DNA from: Lumbricus rubellus
Lineage: Eukaryota; Annelida; Clitellata; Crassiclitellata; Lumbricidae
NCBI GenBank assembly: GCA_945859605.1
Contig: OX243816.1
Coordinates: forward strand, 37,918,676 to 37,982,675
DNA: 64,000 nucleotides
Reading direction: 5' to 3'
Each line of letters opens with the position of its first letter. Position 1 is the first letter of the stretch. The notes beneath the pieces were generated by a model. The model did not search any database. It worked only from the letters and a program-made list of their open reading frames with translations, and had not been told where the DNA came from. Both the position numbers and the translations under genes were made by a program. Positions 9,912 through 22,599 of this stretch are shown here, in pieces.

Positions 9912-10420
9912 GCATAATAGACAAGTGTTATAATTATACTGAATATATAATATAAAACACACAAATGATAAGTTTACTGTTAAATAAATGTTAAGCCTAT
10001 ATGTATGCTAATAATTGTATGCCAGTCAGTTGACTGCTATCAAGATCATTCCAGTGGAGTAATCTTGGACTGCTAAGCTTATAGTATAGACAGATGTCAG
10101 CTAACCGCTGTGCCTGACAGCCACAGCCACAGCGCTGGTCCTGTGGTCCAACAACGTCACAGCACCCCACTCCGATTCACGCATATTCATAAGCCCCCTA
10201 TTGGGCCGACCTGTGAGTGGAATGATCTTGGCTCGTTACAATGCCACCAGCGCAGCAGCGAAGGTGATAGAAGGATCTGAGCGAAGGAACGGTCACAGCA
10301 GCTGCTGCAGTCACAACTCACAACCGATAGAACTCATTCAACGGCTGTCGTTATACACCACGTGACCGGGCACCTGCTCGAAATTACTAATGCCCATGCC
10401 CTCCTCTCCATCTGCGGTTG

Positions 10421-10466
<46 letters not shown>

Positions 10467-12454
10467 GGCTAACCTCTGACCCAGTTTCGCCCGATTTCAC
10501 AGCCGCTTTGCCAGACCCGTCAAACCAGAAATTCTCAGTACATGGGCGCCATTAAAACCAAAAAACAGACGCCCATGGGCGCTGGGCAATAATTATTCTG
10601 ACTCAACGGCTTGAGTTGTGCAATCGAATGAGACGAATGATTAACACGTCGTGGTCGTAGGTGACTCGTCTCTGCCTGTCATTAATCAAATCACCCATCC
10701 CTGACAACGGGGTCCAATTATTCGCCCGACAGACATTGACATTGTTGTCATTTGTATCATATTCACAATGCATGCAAAATATACATGTATATTGTATTTA
10801 TTATATTATTACGTACATTCATACATTCATTTAGGAAATTTTCAGTCCCTATGCAAAAGAAACTCTAATGTTCCGATTAATTTAACACATCGTTTGCTGT
10901 GTACAGTGGACGTCAACTCAACTGATAAACCGATGGTGTCTTCGTCAGAAATTATCAGAACGATTTCTCGGTTTCTAAAGATGATGACGATGACGATGAC
11001 GACGACGATGATGATGATGATGATGATGATGACGACGCCTACCATGATGATGGCGATGAGAATGGTGATGAGGGCGATGATGATAATGATGTCGATGACA
11101 ACGATAATGATGATGATGATGACAATGATTACCACGACGACGACAAAGATGATGATGAAATTATGTAGTGACAGAAAATGATGTTACTGGCAGACTATAG
11201 GAAAACGAGAATTCCTATCGGTATATCGGTTAAAAAGAGATAAGATGCTTTGTAAACAGATGATGTGCACCAAAGCCAAAACGTCGTCCGCCGTTTATGC
11301 AGAAATAAAATATCGGGTTTCTATGACCTATTTAATAATCACCTGAGTAATGTGTATAGGGATAGGCCTATATATTGCATGGCTTAACATTGGTTTTGCG
11401 TCGAGTAATGCCAATGTTATGTAGACTTGCATCGAGACTAGATAATACAGATGTGATAATTATGGTGCCGAGGTAAAGTTTTGGACTCATTGGATGATGA
11501 ATGGATGGATGGATGGATGGATGAATGAATGAATGGATGGACGGGTGGATAGCTGGCTGGATTAACGGATGGATTGATGGATGAATGAACGGATGGATAG
11601 ATGAGACTATACAGATGCTATCCCGATTAACTCGAGTCTGTCATGAATTTAGAAGAATAGCATGTATGGATACATTGCAGCGGAGGGAGGCGAAAATCTC
11701 GATTTGAGAGAAATGACGAGAGATTTACTTTACATCAAAATATCATCATCATCATCATCATCACCGTCGTCGTGGTCGTCGTCACGTTTTCATCATATAG
11801 CCTACAGGCTACCGGTACATAAACAGCATCAAGGACACACTATGCACTCTGCACATAAAAAATCAACAACACCAACTCATGTGCTGTCAGCACGTAACAA
11901 ATCCATTCTGACAGTTGAATAAAAACTACATCAACCTGTCAATCATTCGACCCATTTCTAAAGCGACAGCCGCGTAACATCTTACAAATGATGAGTAGGT
12001 GCAATTATCGCACCTGTCAGCAACAAAAGCAAAAGCCTTACCTGCAAATGCGTCAGAGTGTCAGACACACAAAGAGCCGTTTTGTCCTCGCTCAGCGGGT
12101 ATGAACCGTCACATACAAAGCCGCCACTGGTATTAATAGTCTAGCACCGAACCTAAAGACCTTTTTCCTCCGGTCAATTACAGCCGCATAATAATAATAA
12201 TAATAATTATAGCCTCGTATTTATACAGACTGCCGTGCTGTGCTGCCTCGCTGCTTATGTAGATGAGGACAACAGCTATTAGTACAAGTCTGTGATGATC
12301 GGATCAAAGGCAATAATCGATCATGCGATTGTGATCAACTTAATAGATCACTGAATCGATGCATGTATTGTAAGGCTACGCAACGCCGCACTCTAGCGAT
12401 GAGAATCCTGTCCTTAGAGACCCGCCAGATGTTGACTCGACCGACCGATCGACC
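9912..12454. other. Gene-free stretch with trinucleotide and tetranucleotide repeats
   Basis: No exon recognised. It holds a (CAG)n run (10424-10465), a GATGAC/GATGATGAC tract (10978-11160), GATG/GAATG repeats (11490-11600) and (ATC)n at 11743-11762. The acidic or Met-rich frames over these tracts are repeat-derived. Confidence 0.55.
10424..10465. repeat. (CAG)n / (GCA)n microsatellite
   Basis: About 14 perfect AGC units in unique flanking DNA. Confidence 0.95.
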
Positions 12455-12615
12455 GCTTTTATAAGCCCACTCGAACACAGCACCGACAGCAGAGCAGAGT
12501 AGCCGCCACCGCCGCCGCCGCACAACGCCCTCCAAGGAGAATCTCTCATTGGCTTTCAAATAATAATTCGATCAAGCCTCCCACCTTTCGGACCGCGCGC
12601 GCTCGCCGCACTGGC
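12455..12615. promoter_or_regulatory. GC-rich island with TATA-like and CCAAT-like words
   Basis: A local GC/CpG-rich segment (GCCGCCACCGCCGCCGCCGC, GCGCGCGCTCGCCGC) in otherwise AT-rich DNA. CTTTTATAAGCC lies at 12456-12467 on the plus strand. ATTGG at 12548-12552 is a CCAAT box on the minus strand. It looks like a promoter or unmethylated island, but no exon with a good splice donor was found nearby. Confidence 0.3.
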
Positions 12616-12639
12616 CGCGCGCGTCTATCTGTCTCTTTC

Positions 12640-12930
12640 TGGTTGCCCACACGCCCGTACGTCTGTCTGCTCCTCTGCCTGCTTATCTGTTTATTTATCT
12701 GCTTATATATACTTCTGTCTGTGTCCTTCTTCTGTGCCTGCTTATCTGTTGAGTATGTTTGGATATTGTTCTGTCTGCCTCCTACTCTGCCTGTTTATAT
12801 CTATCTGGTTATCTCTATCTGTTTGTATATTCTTCTGTCTGCCTGTTTTATATACTCTGTTTATATATTCGTCTGCCTCACAGTTCTTCTGTCTGTATCT
12901 GTCTGTTTCTCAGTCCTGTGTCTGTCTTTT
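12640..12930. repeat. Degenerate TCTG/TTTAT simple repeat
   Basis: Irregular TGTCTGCC, TTTATCTG and TATATTCTTCTG words; low-complexity Leu/Cys frames result. Confidence 0.7.
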
Positions 12931-13520
12931 TAATGCCTGCAGGTGTGTCTGCCTGGACCGCCTCCCTCTTGCTTTATTCCACTCACTCAGTCGGCCTTTA
13001 CCTCTCTGCCCAAGGGCGGAACAGGGAAGGATGGAGTAGGAGACAACAATTACCCTCCTCTCATTATCGTTAGTAATTGGTTCATGAGATCGGGTATATG
13101 TTGGGTGACGATGACGTAATTGTAAAAAACTATGGCAGACCACAGATGTATATAATTAAAAAGAATCGTCATCAAAATATGGGTGACCGAAATTGTATAG
13201 AACGCTGTGCAGAATTTCATAAATAAAAATCTGATTCATGCGCGGAATGAAAATAATAATTATAGGCTGTTTGGAAACAGTTCAGTAGAATCCGAACACA
13301 TAAAAATCATAATCATGCCAAAGTCACAATGCATAATTGCATATTAATGAGTGGAAACAATCAACATTTTATTTTATCCGTCCAACATCCATCCATCCAT
13401 GGGCGAATTTAAGGTGGTTCCCAGGTTCGAGCCCCTGTGTAAGTAAAGAATATTCTTTGGCCATTTTGATTGGAAATCCAGGAAAGCTCCATCCGAAATA
13501 ATTATTTTTTCTAGCTACTG

Positions 13521-13930
13521 TATCTATTCATTCATTCATTCATTCATCTATCCATCCATCCATCTATCCATCCATCCATCCATCCATTCATTCATTCATT
13601 CATTCATTCATTCATTCATTCATTCATTCATTCATTCATTCATTCATCCATCCATCCATTCATTCATTCATTCATCCATTCGTTCATCCATCCATCCATT
13701 CATTCATTCATCCATCCATTCATTCATTCATTCATTCATTCATCTACCCATTCATCCATTCATTCACTCATTCATTCATTCATCTATTCATTCATTCATT
13801 CATCCATTCATTCACTCATTCATTCATTCATCTATTCATTCATTCATTCATTCATTCACTCATTCATTCATTCATTCATCTATTCATTCATTCATCTATC
13901 CATCCAGTCATCTATCCATCCAGTCACCCA
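13521..13930. repeat. (ATTC)n/(CATC)n tetranucleotide array
   Basis: About 400 bp of CATT and CATC units with local higher-order duplications such as CATCTATTCATTCATTCATT recurring near 13780, 13830 and 13880. Confidence 0.95.
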
Positions 13931-14317
13931 AATCCACCAAACGCATCTGCATTGCCATTTAAGACTCCTTTTAAAAATCCTAATTTACTAATTTACTATG
14001 ATTTTGCCAGGTATAGGCCTCTTGAAACGGTGGTGAATGAAAGATCTCACACGATCAATTCATTGGAAAAATAGCATGGTTGAGGCCGCCTTATTATGAA
14101 ATCATAGGTCTATAGGCAGCAGTGGCACAGCACCGAACCTGTTCACAAAGCTTAAGGCTCCTACATCATTTACAATTTATTTTATAACGCAGCAAATTCG
14201 TTAAATTTCGACATCGTTGGCGTGCCATAGCAATCCACATGGAGCTGTTACAGTAGGCCTACTTCCAGCAAAGAGTACTTCTACACTGGAAAAGTTGACG
14301 GAAGTGATTTTCAACGA

Positions 14318-14422
14318 CACACACACACAAGCACAAGCACACATAACACACACATACAAACACACACACATACACACATGCAAGCACGCCCGCGCGGAGT
14401 CACGCAGACATAATTATGCGCA

Positions 14423-14488
<66 letters not shown>

Positions 14489-14510
14489 CACACATGCACA
14501 CATGCATTCA
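14318..14510. repeat. (CA)n microsatellite
   Basis: Interrupted CA repeats, then a pure run at 14424-14486. Confidence 0.95.
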
Positions 14511-14604
14511 CATCTCGCATGATGGCCAGCGGTGATGCGGATATAATTATATGCAATCACATAAACACATAAAAGTATATTAGGCCTATGTAGCCCTAAT
14601 TATA

Positions 14605-15011
14605 CACTGTGTCCCAATAAATCGAGACCCCTTTTTATAATGTGAATAAAACAGGCAAATCTTAATCGATTTTCAAAATTTTAAAACTGTTTTTATCCTG
14701 AGATAATTATCTTACTTTGATTCAAATATGAAGTTTCTGGCATGAATATTGACGCCACAATTACGTCATTTGCATCAGAGAATTCCAATGTTAAGTACCC
14801 AAAAAGTTGTGTTCGGTATACTTAACATATGAATTCTCTGATGCAAATGACGTAATTGTGACGTCAATATTCATGCCAGAGACTTCATATTTGAATCTAT
14901 GTAAGATAATTATCTCAGGACAAAAACAGTTTTAAAATTTTGAAAATCGATTAAGATTTGCCTGTTTTATTCACATTATAAAAAGGGGTCTCGATTTATT
15001 GGGACACAGTG
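14605..15011. mobile_element. 407-bp palindromic Tc1/mariner-type MITE
   Basis: The two arms, about 190 bp each, are near-perfect inverted copies starting CACTGTGTCCCAATAAATCG and separated by a short spacer around 14800-14830. TA lies on both sides (14603-14604 and 15012-15013). No coding capacity. High arm identity suggests recent insertion or hairpin-mediated correction. Confidence 0.9.
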
Positions 15012-15027
15012 TATAATTATCACATGA

Positions 15028-15030
<3 letters not shown>

Positions 15031-15062
<32 letters not shown>
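15031..15062. repeat. (TA)n microsatellite
   Basis: About 16 TA units close to the right end of the palindromic MITE. Confidence 0.95.
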
Positions 15063-15067
<5 letters not shown>

Positions 15068-15139
15068 CAGATATAGCCTAATATTGCTGACAGTGTATGC
15101 CACGCCTGTATGATGTTACAGTATCAGTGCCTACAGAGA

Positions 15140-15329
15140 CAGAGGAGGAGGAGGAGAAGGAGAAGGAGGACAAGGAGGAGGAGGAGGAGGAGGAGGAGGA
15201 GAGGAGGAGGAGGAGGAGGAGGAGGGTCCTGCCTGGAGGGACCTAATCATCATCATCGCGACAGTTGGCCATCACACGTCGGTGACTGTCCAAGTGTCCA
15301 TTGTACCCTGCACAGCACGATGTGTCGAT

Positions 15330-15397
<68 letters not shown>

Positions 15398-15404
15398 GGC
15401 AGGC

Positions 15405-15437
<33 letters not shown>

Positions 15438-15475
15438 CGCAGACGGACGGATGGACGGACGGACAGACACAGACA
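15140..15475. repeat. (GGA)n then (CAGA)n arrays
   Basis: 15140-15232 is GAGGAG-rich; 15328-15470 is a CAGA array with a CAGG interruption and a GGAC end. Predicted Arg-rich and Cys/Leu/Ser/Val-rich frames are repeat by-products. Confidence 0.95.
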
Positions 15476-15499
15476 GAAAGATGCCGCCCAACGTCATTC

Positions 15500-16860
15500 A
15501 TTGACGTCTTTCTCTATCAACCGAATAATGACGTCGACCTCAGACCTTCGAAGGTCCCGTATGTATAGGCCCTACATAATTTATTATGAATTGCTGGTCT
15601 ATGATGAACTAATATTTTGGGGACATAGATGTAACTCGCGAAAGCAGTAGAAATACACATGAGCCAATGCAGCTACATGGGAATGTATTATGTATATGAA
15701 TTTGTGATATATAGAAGCAGACCAGAATGTTTTCAAATTCTACAAACAGATATAATGTATAAAAACTATAAATTGGAATTCAAATAGCCTATAGGCCTAG
15801 AGATAGAATTTTGACACGGGTATAGATTTACAATAACTGTTTACATACAAAAAAGGATGCGCTTTAAAATAACCCATTTAGATGAGAAAACAAATGCAGC
15901 CGCACTTGAGACACAGGCACAAACACCAATACGGATACGGATATAGGCATGCATACAGCCACAGATACATCCAAGGCTCCAAGCATTTCTAATGTACCAT
16001 CTACAATCACAGGGCTTTGAGAAATTGTTGAAAGTTTACATTTACAGCTACATTTGGATTTACATTCATTACATTTACATTATCATGGAGGCCTACATTT
16101 TTTTACACATATTACATCTATCACAGTTATTACGTTTATTACATTTACACTTGCAATTACAGTTTCAGTTACAGTTAAATTTACATTTACGCTACTACAG
16201 CGCAATGTCCATGTATAGGCTACATCGAGCGATATTATCTGGAATGTAAAGTAATAATAGGCTATAGTAATAATATTATTATCTGGAATGTAAAGTAATA
16301 ATATAGTAATAGGCCTAATATTATTATCTGGAATGTAAAGGCAGACGAGCAAAAGAGGGAATTCCAGTCCCACTCTCATCTAATGTTTCGCATCATCTCA
16401 TAGCAATTGAATTTCAAATCCATCAGAGCCATCCCCGACCCATCCACCCATCCACCCTCCACCAGTCCACCCATCCATCCACCCATCTACCCTCCACATG
16501 CGTTGCACCCTCCCTCTGTTGCAATCCAGAGATCTGGCCCGCCCTCTCTCTAACTTGTTCACTGCAGGGTGCGACTCGATTATACCTCGGAATTCCATCT
16601 CAGCGGGGGTTGGAATAATCCAAAGATTCCTCCACTGAGTGGAAAGATCTTGAACTATGATATAGTCAGAGGGCTGTGGGAAGGAGGAGGGCGGGGGAGG
16701 GCGGTTGGGCGGGGGTCATACCCCTCCTTTTGACTAATCGCGGGACAGGGTTACAGTCATTAGGCGTGAACTTGCGCTGTGGGTCTCTAGCCTGTATACA
16801 TACGTAAGCAAAGGACAAAACGGAACAATGACTTACATAAAATTACATGTTTAATTATAT
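15500..16860. other. Gene-free unique DNA
   Basis: No exon recognised. Contains TTACATTTACA-rich irregular repeats (16030-16200), three copies of TTATTATCTGGAATGTAAAG (16230, 16276, 16322) and CCATCCACC-type repeats (16440-16500). Confidence 0.5.
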
Positions 16861-16861
16861 G

Positions 16862-16987
16862 ATAACTCATCCTTGTCTCTGTGTCTGTGTCTGTGTATTT
16901 CTCTGTTACTATGTCCATCTGTCTGTATGTCTTCTTGTCAGTCTCTGTCTGTCTGTCTTTCTCTATGTCTGTCTGTTTGTCTATTTC

Positions 16988-17060
<73 letters not shown>
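16862..17060. repeat. (TCTG)n array
   Basis: Degenerate on the left, then a pure run of about 17 TCTG units at 16990-17060. Confidence 0.95.
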
Positions 17061-17136
17061 TTACTCATGCAGTGAAATTTAAGGGAGTTGTCTGTCTGTC
17101 GTCTGTCTCCTTTAAATTTCACAGCATGAGTAAACA
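17059..17136. repeat. Inverted repeat enclosing TCTG units
   Basis: GTTTACTCATGC(A)GTGAAATTTAAGG on the left is matched by its complement CCTTTAAATTTCACAGCATGAGTAAAC on the right, about 25 bp per arm, with TGTCTGTCTGTCG in the loop. It could be a tiny MITE or a templated repair duplication at the edge of the array. Confidence 0.7.
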
Positions 17137-17139
17137 ACA

Positions 17140-18100
17140 TGTCGTTCCCTGTTGGTAACTTTGGGTATCAGTGCATGGCACATTCGTACAATAGCTGTAT
17201 CTCTATCTATATCTTCCTCTGCATCCGTATATGTATCTTTAGCTCTATCTTCATTTGAATCTAGGCTATATCTGTATCTTCATCTGAATCTCTATCTGTA
17301 TCTTCATCTGAATCTCTATCTCTATCTTCAACTGTACCCGTGTTTATAACTGTAGGTTACTTATTTCTGTGTCTGTTGCTAGTCCTTTAATTGCAGTTCT
17401 AATGGCATCCGCGTTAGCAATAAAACTCGACAGACTATTTTCAATGCAGTTCATGGTAAAGACAGTGACGGGTAAAATCGTACTCACGTCGGATAAATTA
17501 ATTGGGGTGAGTAAGAGTTGAGATGGGGTGGAGAAGAAGACGCCCCAGTGACGTCGTTGAGTAACCAGTGCAGAGGTCAAGGGGCAATTGTGTGACCTTT
17601 GGTTCCGGGTATCGACCAGGGAGTTAGTTGTTTTCTGATGAGTTACAGAGACAAGGCTACATCTTTGACGTTGGAAAGGGCGTTGCTTTTGACATCATTC
17701 GCTGCGATCGAGGTGTCTGGCAATATGATGGAGATCGGCAGATAAGAGGAGGGGAGCTGAGATATATGATGATTTATTTATTTCGCTCCATCTGTCTCTC
17801 TTCTTTTATTTCTTCCATTCTTATTTCTTTCTTCCTTTCACTCGTGACGAAGGATATCAGTTTTCTTAACCTTCACACCTATAGCAATCCTCAGGCTAAC
17901 TTAAATTCTTGTACCGCTTCTCCTTGTGACTCTTAGCAATCCTTACCGTGCCTTCTCTGCATGGTAAATTTCATAAATCCTGCTTTATGAATAATTATAT
18001 AATTATGTAAATGCTTTATTAATATATAATTATTTTTATTGCTTTATGAATATATAATTATGTAAATTATCTAAGCCGCTACAGATACACAAGAGAGCAA
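17140..18100. other. Gene-free stretch with one orphan frame
   Basis: Irregular CTGTATCTTCATCTGAATCT repeats (17200-17340) and AT-rich ATAATTATATAA words (17985-18065). A frame at 17628-17936 (plus) begins with MFSDELQRQGYIFDVGKG but has no family I recognise and decays into low complexity. Confidence 0.4.
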
Positions 18101-18384
18101 CATGGGCGCCCGCAGAAATTTTTGTTGGGGAGTGGGAAACAGAATGGTCGCGACTGAAGTTTTTAGAAAAAACCTGAAAATAGGAAAAAATTAAGAACAT
18201 GACTATTTTTCACGAGGTTGTTACATGCAAATTCCTAAGTTTCACTTTGTTCGCCGTTTTCATTATTAGTGCTTTAGTGCGAATAATTTTGTTAAAATCT
18301 AAAATGCAGTAATTGAAAAATAGGTGTCAAGTTTACAGGGGTAGGGTAAGTGCCCCCTCTTGCCCCTATGTGCAGGCGTTCATG
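18101..18384. mobile_element. MITE with CATGGGCGCCCGCA-like ends, copy 1
   Basis: The left end reads CATGGGCGCCCGCAGAAATT. The right end complements to CCATGAACGCCTGCACATAG, an imperfect terminal inverted repeat. The same ends and interior recur in the opposite orientation at 42151-42442, which defines the family. No coding capacity. Confidence 0.65.
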
Positions 18385-19060
18385 GAAAGCATAAATAGGC
18401 TACATTACAGATAAAGATAATAGTGAAGGGAACAATAAGGGGGCAATCAAAATTTTGTGACTCTTTCCTCAGCGTGATCATGCGGGTCGCTCAACTGCAT
18501 GCGCTGGAACAACACGTTCGAGGGAAAATAAATGATTCGTCGTGATCATTATTCATTAACAATCCGCCGACCAGAGTGTTGCGTACAAGTGTATCTCATT
18601 ATAACACTCATTAACGTCATTTTAACGCCATTGTTCGACCTATAGAAAGCCCAATGTAACGTTACTTTGCATATGCCTACGACTATGCGTTCTTAATAAC
18701 AATTATACCTATATATCTGAGCACCTATTTAACCTCTTTTTAAGAACGTTATAATAAAAAATAATAATATATGGCTACAAGCGTCATTTTCTTTGTTCGT
18801 GTGTTATTTTTACAGTAAGACTCATCCGGCTGACCCTTTTGACCTGACCTAGTTGTCCCTATTCTGATCATTGATAAGAAAGCATCTGCAGTGATACATC
18901 CAATTCTTATCTCACATCACTCATCAACTTTTTTTATTCATCCTCCATGCAGTCGGCTCAAAACCGGTCGAGACTAATTCTGGCACAATAATTATTCAGG
19001 GAAAAACTTCGCTCTTGTTTATTGTATCTACGCGGAAGGTCTGGTTAATTTAGTTGCATG
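18385..19060. other. Gene-free unique AT-rich DNA
   Basis: I see no exon, RNA gene or repeat family member here. Confidence 0.4.
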
Positions 19061-19077
19061 ATTTGCAGCGGAAGAAT

Positions 19078-19505
<428 letters not shown>

Positions 19506-20054
19506 GCCGGAGAGTGAGTCATGCAAGGGCATGGAGCGACAGGTAGGCCTACAAAGAGAGAGATCACTAGATGCGGAGGCAGAGAGAGAAAGCCGGAGAT
19601 GGAAGACAAAGAAAAGGACTTGTGAGGCACGCACCTGTTGCTGCAGCATCCGTTTCAATTGCCTTGCAGACGACCACTTGTATCATGAGCTGATTGAGCT
19701 CCATCTCCTTTGCCCAACGCGTCTGCGTGTATCAACGTGCTCATTATTATTATAGCGCCTTTACGACCTCTCAAAAAGCATCTGGCGGCTAAGTGCTGGA
19801 GATTAGGGTTTTTCTTCACCCAACGCAGACATTTTATTGCGGAATAATTCTAAGAATTCTCTGCTCATCTCTCTCACCACGACTGGCTCGCACAAACAGC
19901 AACGTTGTGTACCTAACAATTACAGGGTCAGACTCATGAGGGTGTACCAGTTGACCCCAAGTAATTAGTCAGTTCTACCCCCGTCATCAGCAGAGGTGCA
20001 TGCACCTTCATTTCCGTGGAGTTCGAGGCCCCGGGGCTAGGTTTGTAGAATGTA

Positions 20055-21274
20055 CACCGTGGTTCAAAAAAAAGTAAGCCAAATTGTTTTGCGCATAATT
20101 CTAACACCTGATGACATATCAAGCTAATATTTTCCAAATATTTAGAGAAGTGGACCAAGAATATGATTCCAAAATTTCGTGAGATAAAGTTGAACGGATA
20201 AAAAGATATGAATCTTTCAACTTCATATGCCAAAATTTCAGTTTACAAGCAATTTTCTGTCAGATTCAATCAAATGTTTCCTTATTATCTCCAATGCCTG
20301 ATGATTAATCATTCTAAAATTTTCCAGATATGTAGAGAATTGAACTAACAATATGACCCCCAACAGTGTGGTTTGATAATTTAATTAAATAAGATGCTCA
20401 AAATGTCCCCTCCTGCTTGCACGCAAGCCTGGAGGCGCTGGCGCCATTGCAATGGCAACAGCAACGTCGATTATCCTCTGGTCTATAGGCCATCCCACAC
20501 TTCCAACAAGCGTTGCTTCAGATCGTTTATATCATGGATTGTTGTCTGGTAGGCTCGGTCTTGCATCGCGCTCCACATTTTATAGTTGACAGGATTCAAA
20601 TCTGGGCTGTTTGGAGACCATAACGTGGGAGAAATGAAGTTTGGCGTCTCTCTTGTCAGCATTTCGATGCATGGTTTCCTTGGTTCTGTGGGCTGGCGCT
20701 GTTCTGTTGAAAAACAAAGCTGTCTTTGGGACTAGATTGCTCCAATGCTGATTACAGATAGACGATGTTGTGACAGCAGAACATCGCGATATTAGGCTCT
20801 ATTAATTTTTACTCCAGGATCAATGAAGACTAAATGGGAACGGCCAAGCGTCGAAACCGCAACGGACACCATAACAGACTTGCTGAAAACTGAAATTTCG
20901 GGTGATGAAGTTGAAATATCCATATCTTTCTATCCCTTCAAATTTATGACATGATATTTTGGAATCCTATTCTTGGTTCAATTCCCTAAATATTAGACAA
21001 ACGTTTTTATGATTACTCATCAGACATCAAAAATGTAAGAAAAACAGTTGGGCTTACTTTTGATTGAATCAGACAGAAAATTGCTTGTAAACTGCAATTT
21101 CGGCGAAGTTTAAATATTCATATCTTTTTATCCGTTAAACTTTATTTCATGGAATTTTGGAATCATATTCTTGGTCCACTTATCTAAATATTTGGAAAAT
21201 TGTAGCTTGATATGTCATCAGGTATTAGAGATATATGCAAAACAATTTGGCTTACTTTTTTTTGAACCACGGTG
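20055..21274. mobile_element. Decayed mariner-type transposon with long terminal inverted repeats
   Basis: Ends CACCGTGGTTCAAAAAAAAG and its complement are flanked by TA at 20053-20054 and 21275-21276. The inverted repeats reach roughly 230-300 bp inward: GATGACATATCAAGCTA and GAATATGATTCCAAAATTT recur inverted on the right. Between them is a broken minus-strand transposase (20395-20880). Size and TA duplication fit Tc1/mariner. Confidence 0.9.
20395..20880 (-). pseudogene. Mariner/Tc1 transposase remnant
   Basis: The minus strand at 20640-20590 reads ISPTLWSPNSPDLNPVNYKMW, the hallmark SPDLNP(V/I) region near the last catalytic acidic residue of mariner-type transposases. It continues with residues like TTIHDINDLKQRLLEVW to about 20490, then a region matching the WRQRLQACVQAGG tail after stops. 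Stops and frameshifts break the frame and the N-terminal DNA-binding half is gone. Not functional. Confidence 0.85.
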
Positions 21275-21556
21275 TAGATAACACCAGCGTATGGGGGTCT
21301 TTGCCCCAGGGAGATAGAAAGGTGAAACGGTGTGTGCCTCTCTTCAAGAAGGAGACGTTACGCAGCCAAGTGCGACGTGTCACACCATACATGACGACAT
21401 CTTAATATGTTGTCAATTACAAGAACATAAAATTTCTTCACACAAGACGAAAGACAGAAAGCCAGCGCATGTGGATCTGCAGTTGCAGTTTTTATTACCG
21501 AAGTCACAAAGGAAGAGATGGGTTTCGATTATTATGCGCAATCGACGACCAATTTA

Positions 21557-21756
<200 letters not shown>

Positions 21757-22152
21757 ACCTAAAGCACACAGACAGACACACAGACAATTGGATTGGGTCG
21801 AGTTAATTTAATTGGATTCTGTTAAGAGAGTGTGAAGGTGTGGCGCAGTACAAAAGATGGATGTATATCCTACACTATATCTGCGGGTATATGGAAGGAC
21901 AGAAGCTGGAGAGAAGACGATTTTCGTTAGACTGATTATGTCAGAAATTAAACATTAGTTATTACGCCTAATGTATAAAAAGCGGTTCAGTCCTGAAACG
22001 TCTGAGTTGAATAATTGTGCCAAATGTAATGTAAATGTGAAATTTAATGGAATCGGGTCACAATGTAGCAAAATATAGCTTTTTAGAAGAATAAGCTTAC
22101 ACTATAAAATGAGTTGTTACATGGAAGAGATCAGGATGGTACGGTGAGAATG

Positions 22153-22188
<36 letters not shown>

Positions 22189-22262
22189 TGGAGTAGATAG
22201 AGTAGCAGCAACAGTAGCAGTAGGCATCAGCAATAGCAGCAGCAGTAGCAGCAGCATCAGTC
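22153..22262. repeat. (CAG)n / AGCAGT interrupted trinucleotide repeat
   Basis: A pure GCAGCAGCAG run at 22159-22189, then degenerate AGC units. Confidence 0.9.
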
Positions 22263-22398
22263 CTAGTCAAAAGGAACCCGGTATAGAGTCTCAATGATCC
22301 TCGTCTGTGAACACAAGTACCGGCAGCTCAATGCATAAGTACATCATCGTTTGATTATTATGTGAATACAGACAGATATCCTGAGCGGATAGTTTGAC

Positions 22399-22399
22399 C

Positions 22400-22474
<75 letters not shown>

Positions 22475-22572
22475 GGACGGACAGATAGACAAACAAACAG
22501 ACAAGCAAACAGACAAGCAAACAGACAGACAAACAGACAAACAGACAAACAGAAACACAGACACACAGATAG
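22399..22572. repeat. (CAGA)n/(CAAA)n array
   Basis: Pure CAGA to about 22472, then CAAACAGA variants. GCGGATAGTTTGACCGA occurs on both sides (22385 and 22611), so the array appears to sit inside a duplicated unique word. Confidence 0.9.
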
Positions 22573-22599
22573 ACAAACACACAAAGATATTGAGACGGA

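Noticed and set aside
10768..11181. Met/Asp-rich frame at the GATGAC tract
   Set aside because: Derived from trinucleotide repeats; its N-terminal part has no homologue known to me.
17344..17580. 78-codon minus-strand frame without repeats
   Set aside because: No recognisable domain or good splice sites.
17628..17936. Frame starting MFSDELQRQGYIFDVGKG
   Set aside because: Faint resemblance to a hydrolase-like segment only; no splice-supported extension and the rest is low complexity.
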